A stretch of 10,528 bases of DNA from Pseudomonadota bacterium (GTDB taxonomy: Bacteria; Pseudomonadota; Alphaproteobacteria; Parvibaculales; Parvibaculaceae). Location: assembly GCA_021780275.1 (NCBI GenBank), contig JAJXZC010000070.1, forward strand, positions 1-10,528. Reading direction: 5' to 3'. The position numbers and the translations under genes are program-made. The notes beneath the pieces are model-generated. The model searched no databases, was not told the DNA's origin, and saw nothing but the letters and a program-made list of their open reading frames with translations. Below, piece by piece: positions 1 through 9,300 of this stretch. Position 1 is the first letter of the stretch. Each line of letters begins with the position of its first letter.

Positions 1-53
1 GCATCATGCCTGGAATGAAGCATGGAATTAACGCTCCCCGCATCGCTTTCACG
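1..53 (-). other. Short stretch after the methyltransferase stop; possible start of a fourth gene
   Basis: No hairpin followed by a T-run is seen, so the operon may continue. On the minus strand an ATG at 23-21 is preceded by GGGGAG (39-34) with a 10 nt gap and opens a frame beginning MLHSRHD that runs off the left edge. A second open frame, beginning with GTG at 52, is the +1 frame relative to the end of the methyltransferase. Either could be a downstream gene such as a drmC-like component, or the second could be a frameshifted methyltransferase tail. With at most 17 codons visible, neither can be identified. Confidence 0.25.
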
Positions 54-3000
54 TCAGTCGAGGATCGCCGATAGCCCCGCCGAATACGAGGTGGGAGCGC
101 CGTACCGCTTACGAACGAAAAATTTGATATTCGTCGCTCGTTGTCGGATTGCATAATCCACGACGAGCGATCCCAGCATTCCTGCTAGCGCCGAGAAAAG
201 AACCGGTTCTAGCTCGCTGACAAGGATTGGCGCCTTATCCCCTGCTGCTGTCTTTGGCAGTATAGTGCCAACGAGCGTTCGTTCCGAGGGGCCTACATCC
301 CGCCAAGAATAGAACCATTCACGCGTCGCTTCGTCGGCCAACGCCGATTCTGTGAGGTTCGCATCTATCCAGTAGCGTGGTTGAACCCTATAGCAGGGGT
401 CAGAGTGCTGGGCGTAGATCACGCGCGGCAATACTCCCTTGTTGGCCTGCTTTTCAGTCTGGTTTTCATACGTCCCGTATCGATGGTCAAAATGCCAGAA
501 CATCTTACCTTCATAGAGGGGATATACCTCCCGGCCATCGCTCAAAATCGCCACAGCCTCTTGGCGTTCAGTGATCAGATCGGAAATATCATTGTGATCG
601 AGAAATTTTTCTGAGTCCCCTGACATATGGAAGAGTGTAATCATGGACACTTTCCAAGGGTTCAACGCTACGGAATTGTCTTTTTTATTGATTAAGATTG
701 GTGCCGCTGCATGAATGGATGCAGTAACTTTGGCATCCTCAGTCCATCGGAATGCGGGAAGGTTCAGCGTATTCGGGTTGATTGCCTTGATTTGTTCAAT
801 CGTTAACGCGTAGCGCTTTTCTGGATCTGCAATTTCACCCGGTTGGCGGATATGAGCCGTGAACCACGGCTCATTCCAGTTAACGTCCTTGCCACCGATT
901 GTGAGTAAACCGAACTTGGTCTCGTTATGGACGTCCTTGAAAATCTTGTCTTCGTTCTCGAAGCCATAGAATGAGATCAACGATTTCTGCGAAAGAAGCC
1001 GCCGCAGAAACTCCCTGTAGGTGAAGCCCACAACCAACCCATTCGGGATGATTAAGCCTGCGCGCCCCGACGGTTGCACAAGTTGCCAAGCTAGATCCGC
1101 AAACACAGCATAGGTGTTTACATCGCCCACGCCACCAAGGGGAAAGCGACCAGATTCGCGCATAAAGTTGCTTTCGGCCGCGGCCGCATGCAGCGCTTCG
1201 TACCAATCTCGCAAGAGCTGGGGATTCGTATTCGCCAATTCTGTGATGAGCTTCTTGCGGGCTGCCGCGTTCTTCGCAGTGGCAATATCGTGGTCGCGGA
1301 GTGCAAAATATTCTTCTTCCTGAAGCTTGACCCTTTCCCATGGCGGATTGCCTAGCACCACGTCAAACCCGCCTCGATGCATCACATCCGGGAATTCCAG
1401 CGGCCAGTGGAAGGCGCGAGCACGGCGTGCCGCTTTGGGCGCCTCCAACATCGCGTTCGGGATTTTGCCCTGATTGAGCGCCATCCAGTGCTCTTCGGTC
1501 GTGGGTACGGTGCGCTCCATGGCCCCAGATGGCGCGCCCCCGGTTTTCGGCAACAGGAAAGCCGCGACGTAGAGGTCCGCCGCGGCTCTGGCGCGGACAA
1601 AATTCGGCTGTTTGCGCAGGTCCTTGAAGCGCGCGGCCTTGGCGCTGATCTGCTCGACACTATTCTCGGGCAGGTCGTGAAAAGCCGAGAAATCCAGGGC
1701 CAAGGGCTGGATTTCTGGCATGGCGGCGTGGCCCGCGCCGAAATCGAAGCCGCCTTGGCCTGATTTCGCGGCGCGGTTGGCCTGCAGGTAATATTTCGCG
1801 GTGTCCTTGTCGTCGCCGGCTAGCGGCTTGTAGGCGGCGTCGGGGATTCCCTCCTGCAGGACCTTGAGGTCGAAAACGCCGAGCAGCGCGTCGCCACAGC
1901 GGATCTGTGCGTCGAAAAATCCTAGAGGCAGGCCGGGGTCCACCGTCTCGATCCAAAGCGCGACCTTGGTCAGTTCGACCGCCATCGGATTGCGGTCGAC
2001 GCCATAGACGCAGTTTCGGGCGACGTCGCGCAAAGCATGGCGGAAATCGGCGCGCGCGGGCGTGCCCTCGGCCCGAATTCGGGCCAGGCGCGCAGCGATG
2101 CGGCTGGCCGCCCCGAGCAGGAAATGACCGGAGCCGCAGGCCGGGTCGATGACCGAGAGTTTCAGTAGAGCCTTGGCCGGGTCGGCGGCCTCGGCTTCGA
2201 TCTTGTCGAGGACCGGATCGAGCGCGGTGTCGAGCAGCGCGTGAACCAGACTGTCGGGCGTATAATAGGAACCTGTCGTCTTGCGCTGGTTGCCTTTTTT
2301 CTCGGCGGTTTCGGAGGCGAAGACGAGCGTCTTGCCGTCATCGGCGAGTTGCGGCTGGAGTTCGAGGAGGGATTCATAGACCGACCCCAGTTCCTCGGTT
2401 TTCATCGCACGCCAGTTGACCGGAACCATGCCGGTTTTCTCGGAAAGCCACGACAGGCGGTAGAGCGCCGCCATGAAGGCCTTGTTGCGCAGGCGCGCGG
2501 TTTCGAGGTGCGGTAATTTGTCTTCCCTGAAAAGACCGCCAAGAGCTGGAAGAGCGAGCGCGTCCTGACCATGGGTCAAGGCGCGGAAGACGACCTTCAT
2601 CCCTTCATAGCGGTCGTGGTGCCGGTCCCAGGTCGCGGCTCGAAAACACTGGGTGCGAAGCGCGGCGAGGCCATAGCCTTCGGCGTAAAGCTTGCGCGCT
2701 TCCGGCTTGGCCTTTTCCGGATGGAGGAGGTTTCGATCCTCGGCCACCATGAGGAAGATCAGGCGATAAACCAGGCGAAGCAGCTCGTTGAACCATTCGG
2801 TCAGGTTGAGTTCGCCGGATTTCAGCTTTGACGCGAGATCCGGATTGGCTTCGAGGAAGCCAGAACCCAGGATTTCGAGTGCTTCCCGAACCTGATCGGC
2901 GAGGCGGTCGCGGGCCGCTTCGCCCTCGCGGGCGCCGGCGTCGCGCCAGCGTTCCAGGGCGCAATCGGCCGCCGAAGCGCCGGCGACGCCAAAACGGCTG

Positions 3001-3611
3001 CGATGGACCATCAGCCACAGGGCGGCGAAAGAGGCAGCGTCCTCATTGGTGAAAATCTGCGCGAGGTCGGCTTCGACATAGGCCGGGCGCGTCAAGGATG
3101 CGTTGTGTCGCATGAGGCGCAGGGAGGCGCCGTTCGTCACCAGGCCCCAAAGGGCGTCGTCGCGATCGTTGAGATAATCCTGCAGCGCAAAGGCCGGCGA
3201 GCGCGATTTATCCGCCGACAGGGTCGGGCTGCGGCGGTCGAGTTTTTCCTCATCCGGGGGGACGACGACAATGGGGACGCGCCCGCCTGCGATAAAGGCG
3301 ATCGGGCCGCTTGCGGTTGCGAGATCAGCGAAGCCGAACGTCTCCCGCAAAAAATCCCGGACAAAACGCCGCGTGGCTTCGACGGAAGCGTGATCGATTT
3401 TGGCGAAGGCGTCGAAATGGGATTGGCCGACGCGAAAAGCCGTCGAGACTTCCTCGCGAATGGTCAGGCCCTTGCGGACGCCATAATCCGCCTCGCTTTG
3501 TTCCGAGGCTTCGCGGCGGTCGATGGCGGCGACCATGGCAGGCGCGATGAGATTGCCTTCGAGGAGGAGCGACGGCCACGCCGACATGTCGACTACGGTC
3601 TTGCGCGCCAT
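54..3611 (-). CDS. drmMI: Eco57I-type N6-adenine DNA methyltransferase, DISARM DrmMI-like
   Basis: Predicted to transfer a methyl group from S-adenosylmethionine to adenine N6 in a specific DNA site, marking host DNA as self. Motifs in order: motif X (TGSYYTP, 446-452); AdoMet-binding motif I (DPACGSGHFL, 489-498); GVDRNP (537-542); RCGDALLG (571-578); catalytic motif IV NPPW (755-758); a conserved IIPNG strand (854-858). The long spacer between motifs I and IV (~265 residues) contains the AADLYVAAF helix seen in this methyltransferase group. Residues 1-440 form an N-terminal helical and beta region with LWGLVTNG at 154-161, resembling the N-terminal part of type IIG/PglX-like enzymes, but no convincing PD-(D/E)XK nuclease triad is seen. 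Residues ~760-1185 should hold target recognition; this part is clearly lower in G+C than the rest. The protein stops soon after the usual IKFFV segment, where relatives generally continue, so the C-terminus may be truncated or frameshifted. The ATG at 3611 has GCGAGG 8 nt upstream. Methyltransferase assignment is firm; the drmMI name rests on the neighbouring SNF2 helicase. Confidence 0.88.
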   Translation of the reverse strand: MARKTVVDMSAWPSLLLEGNLIAPAMVAAIDRREASEQSEADYGVRKGLTIREEVSTAFRVGQSHFDAFAKIDHASVEATRRFVRDFLRETFGFADLATASGPIAFIAGGRVPIVVVPPDEEKLDRRSPTLSADKSRSPAFALQDYLNDRDDALWGLVTNGASLRLMRHNASLTRPAYVEADLAQIFTNEDAASFAALWLMVHRSRFGVAGASAADCALERWRDAGAREGEAARDRLADQVREALEILGSGFLEANPDLASKLKSGELNLTEWFNELLRLVYRLIFLMVAEDRNLLHPEKAKPEARKLYAEGYGLAALRTQCFRAATWDRHHDRYEGMKVVFRALTHGQDALALPALGGLFREDKLPHLETARLRNKAFMAALYRLSWLSEKTGMVPVNWRAMKTEELGSVYESLLELQPQLADDGKTLVFASETAEKKGNQRKTTGSYYTPDSLVHALLDTALDPVLDKIEAEAADPAKALLKLSVIDPACGSGHFLLGAASRIAARLARIRAEGTPARADFRHALRDVARNCVYGVDRNPMAVELTKVALWIETVDPGLPLGFFDAQIRCGDALLGVFDLKVLQEGIPDAAYKPLAGDDKDTAKYYLQANRAAKSGQGGFDFGAGHAAMPEIQPLALDFSAFHDLPENSVEQISAKAARFKDLRKQPNFVRARAAADLYVAAFLLPKTGGAPSGAMERTVPTTEEHWMALNQGKIPNAMLEAPKAARRARAFHWPLEFPDVMHRGGFDVVLGNPPWERVKLQEEEYFALRDHDIATAKNAAARKKLITELANTNPQLLRDWYEALHAAAAESNFMRESGRFPLGGVGDVNTYAVFADLAWQLVQPSGRAGLIIPNGLVVGFTYREFLRRLLSQKSLISFYGFENEDKIFKDVHNETKFGLLTIGGKDVNWNEPWFTAHIRQPGEIADPEKRYALTIEQIKAINPNTLNLPAFRWTEDAKVTASIHAAAPILINKKDNSVALNPWKVSMITLFHMSGDSEKFLDHNDISDLITERQEAVAILSDGREVYPLYEGKMFWHFDHRYGTYENQTEKQANKGVLPRVIYAQHSDPCYRVQPRYWIDANLTESALADEATREWFYSWRDVGPSERTLVGTILPKTAAGDKAPILVSELEPVLFSALAGMLGSLVVDYAIRQRATNIKFFVRKRYGAPTSYSAGLSAILD

Positions 3612-3614
3612 GGC

Positions 3615-6380
3615 TCAGGCCTCGCTCGGCATCAAGACGAACAGCCCGATGACGTCGGGCGGCAGGACGGCTTCGACCGTGACGCGAGAAGCCCCGCCGG
3701 CGGCGGCCCTGAGGCGCGCATGGTCCTGCATGAGATCCTGGGCGCGCGAGCGGACGAATTCGGCGAGCGGCCCTTCGATGACGGAGGGAAGCTCCTCCTT
3801 CGCTTTGGCGATGTACCGATCCCTTGCGCTCGTCGCCAAATCGGCGGTAGCGGGCGCGTTGAGGAGTTCGCGAGCGGCTTCGCCCACAGCGGCGATCTTG
3901 CCGCCCCGAAGGGCGACGAGCGCGGCTTCCTCGGCCAGGAGCAAGCGCTCCTTGCGAGCATGGACAGTCAATTTGAAACGCAGTCGGAGCAGGGCGATGT
4001 GCGTTATCTGCTCTACCGCTGTCGTTGGCCATGCGCCGACGCGGCCGATGCCGAGATTAGACAGCGTTTCGGGGTCGAGCGACGCTTCGACGAGGGCTTC
4101 TGCCAGGGTGGCCGTCAAGGGATGGGTGCGGGTCAGAAGCGAAGTTCCGGACGGCGCCGGCTCCGCCAGAGCGAGGCGTACGGAGCCCGTCAGGTCACGC
4201 TGGGCCAGGCGTTCCCGCAGACTGGCTTCAAGGGCGTTGACGTGAGCGAGAAGGACGGATTTTCGCTGTTCAAGCGGGACGCCGAACCGCGACATGGCGC
4301 GCTCGACGAAGATTTTGGCGTCGGCTGGCGAGCCGAGCAGCGTCTCGGCCTTCTCCCATTCCGGCGCGACTTCCTGCGGCTTCATCGCATTTTGAGCGAA
4401 ACGGGCGCGAGATTTCTTCTCGTTTTCGGCGACGTCGCGCCACCGCGCCTCCATGGCCTTGGTTCCGTCTTCGAGGCGCAGATCGAAGGCAAGTTGTTTC
4501 GTTCCGCCTCGGCGTAACAGCACAGCAGCCATCAGGGCGTCTGTGAGGGGGCCGCGATTTTCGGGGAGCGGAACCGTGATGCCTGTGGCCTCGCGGATTT
4601 TCTTTGCTTTGTTGAGAATGACCTCGAGCACGGCGCCGTCGATGGCGCTGTCCGGCGAGAACATCATGATCGACCGGACGATTTCCGCCGGCTGGCCGAA
4701 ACGGTCGACGCGCCCCTCTCTTTGTTGATGGCGGGTCGGGTTCCAGGATAGGTCGTAATGAACGACCGTTTCGAACAGCAATTGGAGGTTGATGCCTTCC
4801 GACAGGCAGTCGGTCGCGACAAGGATCCGCCGGCTTTCCGGTCCATCCTCGGCCGGCGCCATGTCGGCGACCCGATCGCGGCGTTCGTCCGGGGTCAGGA
4901 CGCCGGTCACCGCCTCGATGGTGAGCTTGGGAAAGGCCTTGCGCAGTCCATCGCGAACGTAATCAGCGGTCGCAAGGTAGCGGCAGAAAACGACTGGATT
5001 GGCGCCGGCCTTGATCAGGGGCGCCAAGGCGTCGACAAGCGCCTTCAGCTTGGGGTCGGGGCGTTGGATCAGCCCCTCTGCGTGGCTGATCAGAGCGTGA
5101 AGCGCCGGATCGAGTTCGAAGTTCGCACTTGGCTCGAGATCGACCGCGTCCTCGTCGTCGCCGTCCTCGTCGTAGATCTGGGTTTCGAGACGCTCGCTTT
5201 CATTGGCGGCGCGGTTGCGGAGTGCGCTGAGCGCGGCCGCCGGCGACGAACCAACGCAACGCATCAGGGCGAGCGTTCCCCAAAAGGCGAGACGGCGGTC
5301 ACGCTGATTGGCGCCGGCGCGCGAAACGACGCCGAGGCAATAGTCGATGACCGCTTCCTGGAACGCCAGATGGTCTTGCGAAAGGCGATAGGCGGAATCC
5401 GTCGTCCTGTGTTCGGGGAAGGCGCGATTTTCACCCCATTCCCCGGATGTGATGTCAATTCGGCGTCGTTGCACAAAATGGCGCGCCAGGCGCTCTCGAA
5501 ACTTGAGGTCGTCGAAATTCATCGACGCGAAAGATGGGTCGATCAGGGACAGAAGCCTGGCGAATGCGTCCTCGTCGCCGGAATGCGGCGTCGCAGTCAG
5601 CATGATCATGCGCCGTTCGGGATTGGCGGCGAGGCCGGAGAGAAGCTCGAAGCGCTGCTGTTTGCCTTGATGCGTGCCGACGCAGGCATGGGCTTCGTCG
5701 ACCACGACGAGATCCGGACAGGCGCGAGCAAATCCTTCGCGTCTTTTGTCCGCCTTGATGTAGTCGAGACTGACGACGGTGAACGGATAGGCATCGAACA
5801 GGGTTTGAGCGATTGGCAGGCCGCGCTCCAATCTTGCGGCTGTTCCGGAAGTGACTGCGACGGCTTCGATTCCGAATCGGGATTTAAGCTCGATTACCCA
5901 TTGTTCGACGAGATGCGGCGGACACAGCACGGAAAATGCGTCCAGTTCGCCGCGATCCATCAGTTCGCGCAAGATCAGGCCGGCTTCGATGGTCTTGCCG
6001 ACGCCGACGTCATCCGCAATGAGGATGCGCGGTGTTTGGAGGCGCAGGGCCATCAGCAGCGGGACCAGCTGGTAAATCCGCGGCTCGAACGTCAGTTGGG
6101 CGGCCGAGCGGAAGGGGCCAGCGCCTCTGCGCAAAGTCAGCCGCATTGCGTCGGCCAGCAACGCGGCTTTCGCCTGGACAGTTGGAACCGCGTCGGCAGG
6201 AAGGTCGAATCGGGCAGCGGCGACGGGGATTAGCTCGAGGTCGGGATCGAGGATGACGGTGTCGTTCTCGCTTCCCGAAAGAGGTCGCAGGGCGAGAACG
6301 CCCTCTCTCGGCGATGGAAGCGCGACCCATTCACGGCCGCGGGCGCGAACGAGATCGCCAGGCGTAAAATTCACGGTCAT
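3615..6380 (-). CDS. drmD: SNF2/HepA-like helicase, DISARM DrmD-like
   Basis: Superfamily 2 SNF2-family ATPase expected to translocate on duplex DNA. The N-terminus (FTPGDLVRARGREWVALP, 5-22) resembles the small beta domain that opens RapA/DrmD-type proteins. Lobe 1 carries Walker A (DDVGVGKT, 123-130), DEAH (228-231) and TATPHSG (262-268). Lobe 2 carries motif V (VATDCLSEGINLQ, 521-533), HYDLSWNP (541-548) and motif VI (HQQREGRVDRFGQ, 551-563), so all catalytic motifs appear intact. A strongly acidic stretch at 401-417 lies between the lobes. Residues ~640-921 form a helical, charged C-terminal region with no motif I recognise. The ATG at 6380 is chosen because the N-terminal domain begins at once and ACGGA lies 8 nt upstream. 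It follows the large helicase gene by 4 bp and precedes the methyltransferase by 3 bp; a SNF2 helicase directly followed by an adenine methyltransferase is the drmD-drmMI order of class 1 DISARM. A BREX BrxHII-type or stand-alone HepA-like helicase is the alternative. Confidence 0.9.
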   Translation of the reverse strand: MTVNFTPGDLVRARGREWVALPSPREGVLALRPLSGSENDTVILDPDLELIPVAAARFDLPADAVPTVQAKAALLADAMRLTLRRGAGPFRSAAQLTFEPRIYQLVPLLMALRLQTPRILIADDVGVGKTIEAGLILRELMDRGELDAFSVLCPPHLVEQWVIELKSRFGIEAVAVTSGTAARLERGLPIAQTLFDAYPFTVVSLDYIKADKRREGFARACPDLVVVDEAHACVGTHQGKQQRFELLSGLAANPERRMIMLTATPHSGDEDAFARLLSLIDPSFASMNFDDLKFRERLARHFVQRRRIDITSGEWGENRAFPEHRTTDSAYRLSQDHLAFQEAVIDYCLGVVSRAGANQRDRRLAFWGTLALMRCVGSSPAAALSALRNRAANESERLETQIYDEDGDDEDAVDLEPSANFELDPALHALISHAEGLIQRPDPKLKALVDALAPLIKAGANPVVFCRYLATADYVRDGLRKAFPKLTIEAVTGVLTPDERRDRVADMAPAEDGPESRRILVATDCLSEGINLQLLFETVVHYDLSWNPTRHQQREGRVDRFGQPAEIVRSIMMFSPDSAIDGAVLEVILNKAKKIREATGITVPLPENRGPLTDALMAAVLLRRGGTKQLAFDLRLEDGTKAMEARWRDVAENEKKSRARFAQNAMKPQEVAPEWEKAETLLGSPADAKIFVERAMSRFGVPLEQRKSVLLAHVNALEASLRERLAQRDLTGSVRLALAEPAPSGTSLLTRTHPLTATLAEALVEASLDPETLSNLGIGRVGAWPTTAVEQITHIALLRLRFKLTVHARKERLLLAEEAALVALRGGKIAAVGEAARELLNAPATADLATSARDRYIAKAKEELPSVIEGPLAEFVRSRAQDLMQDHARLRAAAGGASRVTVEAVLPPDVIGLFVLMPSEA
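3620..3625 (-). promoter_or_regulatory. Ribosome binding site of the methyltransferase gene
   Basis: GCGAGG on the minus strand ends 8 nt before the ATG at 3611. It lies within the final codons of the SNF2 helicase gene. This supports the ATG at 3611 as the start and suggests coupled translation, since only 3 bp separate the stop from the start. Confidence 0.5.
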
Positions 6381-6384
6381 TCGA

Positions 6385-9300
6385 TTATTCCGTCAACATC
6401 GAAATCATTTCGCTTGGAACGCCTTGGGAGACGTTTTCCGGCAGTTCAAAAACCGTCCAGCCCTTGCTATCGGCGCTTTCTCGCGCGGCTTCGCTCAAGG
6501 GTTTCTTTGAGGCGGCGACGCGATTTTTGCGCCATGCAAAATCGATCGACTGGTCGCCCAGTACGATCGGTTCCGCGTCGGGTTCTGGAATTTCCGCGCC
6601 CTTGAAGGCCGCAATCCAATTGTCGACCAACTCACGGCGTGCTGACGACTTCGACGGCGCCACCCGGCCTCGGGAGAGGTCGACGAGCATTTGTTTGGCT
6701 TCCACGCTGGTTCGATCGATCAATTCATGGTCGGGCTGATTGAAGTAGGATAGCAGGCAGCGATAACAGCCTCGCACGCAGGCTTCGTCCTTGTGATCGG
6801 TCAGGAGATTGGCGTCCCCTGCGGCGATCGCCGCGTCGACATTTTCGAAATGCATCAGGGTCAGGGCTTCTCGCGCGACCTTGCCGAGCGCATCGGGGTC
6901 TTCAACGAGATGGTTGAGGACGCCAGCGCCCCCTTCGGTCGCTTCGTAAGCGAGGATAGACCGCCGGTTGTCGCGCCCGGGCAAGGGCTCGCCGAGGACT
7001 TCGCCCTCTTCAAGCTGGTGGACGACCTCGATGCCGCGCATCAATGCATGTTGGACTGTGGCGATCGTTGATGGCGCATAGATTTGCGGATCCCGGAAAC
7101 GAAGCAGAAGCGCGTTCTTGCGATCGCGAACTATCGGCACGATTCGAACCGGCAGTACGACGTCCGGCGGCACGTCGACGTCGGGATCCTCCTCTTCAGA
7201 TTTGGCCCAGTAGCCCGTCCGGGGGTCGATATTGAAGCCGAACACAGTCTGGTTCGCACGGCGCTTGAGGCCCTTGTTGATACGGCTGATCTCTGCGCTA
7301 TTGCCGTATTGGAGGACGAGAGGCGAAGTCTCGCCGCAACGGCATTCGGCTTGAGTGATTTGAATCTGGCCATTTCGCTTGGGCCAAGAGAAGACGGTCT
7401 GGATGTCGAACCCTTGGCGAACCCGCTCTTCGTCGTTCGCAGTGATCCGCTCTGCCGGCGCGGCCTCGACATTATCGATGCGAAGGGTGCGCTTGACCGG
7501 GATTTCTCCGGCCATTGGATTGTTGCATGCGTGGCACCGCTCGACTTCGCCTTCGTGGCAGGCGCCGCAGTTCGAACAAATGTAGATGTCTTTTGTCGCA
7601 AGTTCGGAACCGTCTCCCGTCCGGATTTCGGGCGGTAGTTTCGCCTTCATGACGCGATAGGCGCGGCCTTCGTGATAGATGAGGCTGCGCGGTCCAAACT
7701 CGGAAATCGCGAGGAAACGGGCCCGTTGCAGAAAGGACCCGGATTTTCCCTCGCCGGGGATGAAGGCATAGAGCGGAAGTCTCGGGAAATTGTAGCCTGG
7801 AAGAAAGCCTTCCGTCGCCAGGTAGCGATAGGAATAGAAATCCGAGCCGTTGGAGGCTTTGCCCTGCTCCAGGATGGCGATCTGATCGCTGGCCTGCATT
7901 TGCGCAGCCTTGATCTTTTGGCGATCAGCGCCAGACAGGCCCGTGATTTCGGATTGGGCGTTGGCGGTCGTCAATTGGGCGCGGGCGGAATTGTAAAGTT
8001 CGCGCCAACGATCGAAGGCGCGGTCAAATTGTTGGGGCGCGTTTGCCGCGACTTCGCGAATGAAGTTGTCGCGGTCGCTCATCCAGGCCGGCGTCTTTCC
8101 ATCAATTGACGCCAGGATCTGGTTCAGGACGTGTTGCATCGGCGCATGTGCCTTAGCCGCAAGTCCAGGATTGCTGATGATGTCGACGACAACCTGCTTC
8201 AGCGGGTAACCGGGCTGATTCAGCTCTAGAATTTCGGGAATATCGGGGGATAGCGCGAGTTTCGCTTCCGCCAACCATACGGCGTGCAGATGCGAGCGCA
8301 CCAGTTCTTCATTGGTGATGTCGAGCGCCGGCGGTCGGACAACGCCAACCACCATTTCGTTGCGGCGATTAAAGAAATATTGGTCGTGCGGCGATTGGGC
8401 GGCGCAATAGGTGATGATGGAGGCGGCTTGTCCGGAACGGCCGGCGCGGCCGGCCCTTTGCGTGTAATTCGCCGGCGTGGGAGGCACGTTGCGGAGATAA
8501 ACCGCGTTCAGGGCCGAGATGTCGACGCCCAACTCCATAGTCGGCGAGCAGAACAGGGCGGGCAGGAATGTTTTGGATTCTCCTGCGGCTTTGAGCTCGG
8601 CGACGTTCTCTTCAAGTTTTTTGCGATCGTCTTCCTCGAAGCGGAAGCGCCATTCGCGCCATTCGCGCTGCTTTTGGGAAACCTGCGCCGTATGTTCGCG
8701 GCCTTCGAGGCCCCAGAAGCTGCTGTGCCCCTGTTTCAGGTCGCTGGCGATCGCGTGATAAAGGTCATGGAAATAGCGATTTCCCTGCGCCTCGCCGTCG
8801 CGCACGGCTTTTCCGGGCACGATGCGGACCGCTGCGGGGGACAGGCGCCACCCGCGGACGTCCGATTCCAAATCGACGGCCGTCACGATCCCCTCTCGGG
8901 AGAGCAGTTCAAACAGCCCCGTCATGACGGCGAGGTAGTCGGCCTTGTTCAGCTTGGTGCCAATGGCGCTTTTGCGGTTGATCAGCCGGCCAATCCGCGA
9001 ATTGTGGCCGGCGCGCAGAATAGTCTGTTCTTCGCGAAGGCCGACGCGGTCCTTGCCGGGCGCCTGCAGGAGCAGATCTGTTCTACTCCTGAGATTTTCT
9101 TTCTGATCGATCGCCCACGGATACCGCAAAAAATTGCGAGATCTTTGGGTGACGGAATCGAGCACCGTCCTATCCAATGCTTCCGTCCCGACGGCGAGGC
9201 CTTCGAGCATTGCGCCAAGAATTTGGCGTAGGAGCTTCCTTCTGGCGTCGAGATCAAGGCTACCGAGATCGGGCAGAATCGCTGTGAGGCGTTCGACGTC

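Noticed and set aside
1..30. Terminator hairpin after the methyltransferase gene
   Set aside because: Only a 4-base inverted repeat (ATGC/GCAT) with a 10-base loop and no T-run on the minus strand. This is too weak.
3238..3300. Possible PD-(D/E)XK nuclease site in the methyltransferase N-terminus (VPIVVVPPDEEK)
   Set aside because: An ExK triplet follows a beta-like stretch, but the required upstream acidic residue at proper spacing is not convincing and PPDEEK is probably a loop. The region resembles the N-terminal part of this family but a working nuclease cannot be supported.
3003..4517. 504-codon open frame on the plus strand
   Set aside because: It lies opposite the SNF2 helicase and methyltransferase genes, which have clear catalytic motifs. 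Its translation is low in complexity and has no recognisable domain. Long antisense frames are expected opposite GC-rich genes.
4758..6233. 491-codon open frame on the plus strand
   Set aside because: It is fully antisense to the SNF2 helicase, including Walker A and DEAH. No domain or promoter is seen, and it is explained by the codon bias of the real gene.
8284..9231. 315-codon open frame on the plus strand
   Set aside because: It is antisense to the large helicase and covers conserved motifs V and VI on the other strand. Its translation matches no family I know.
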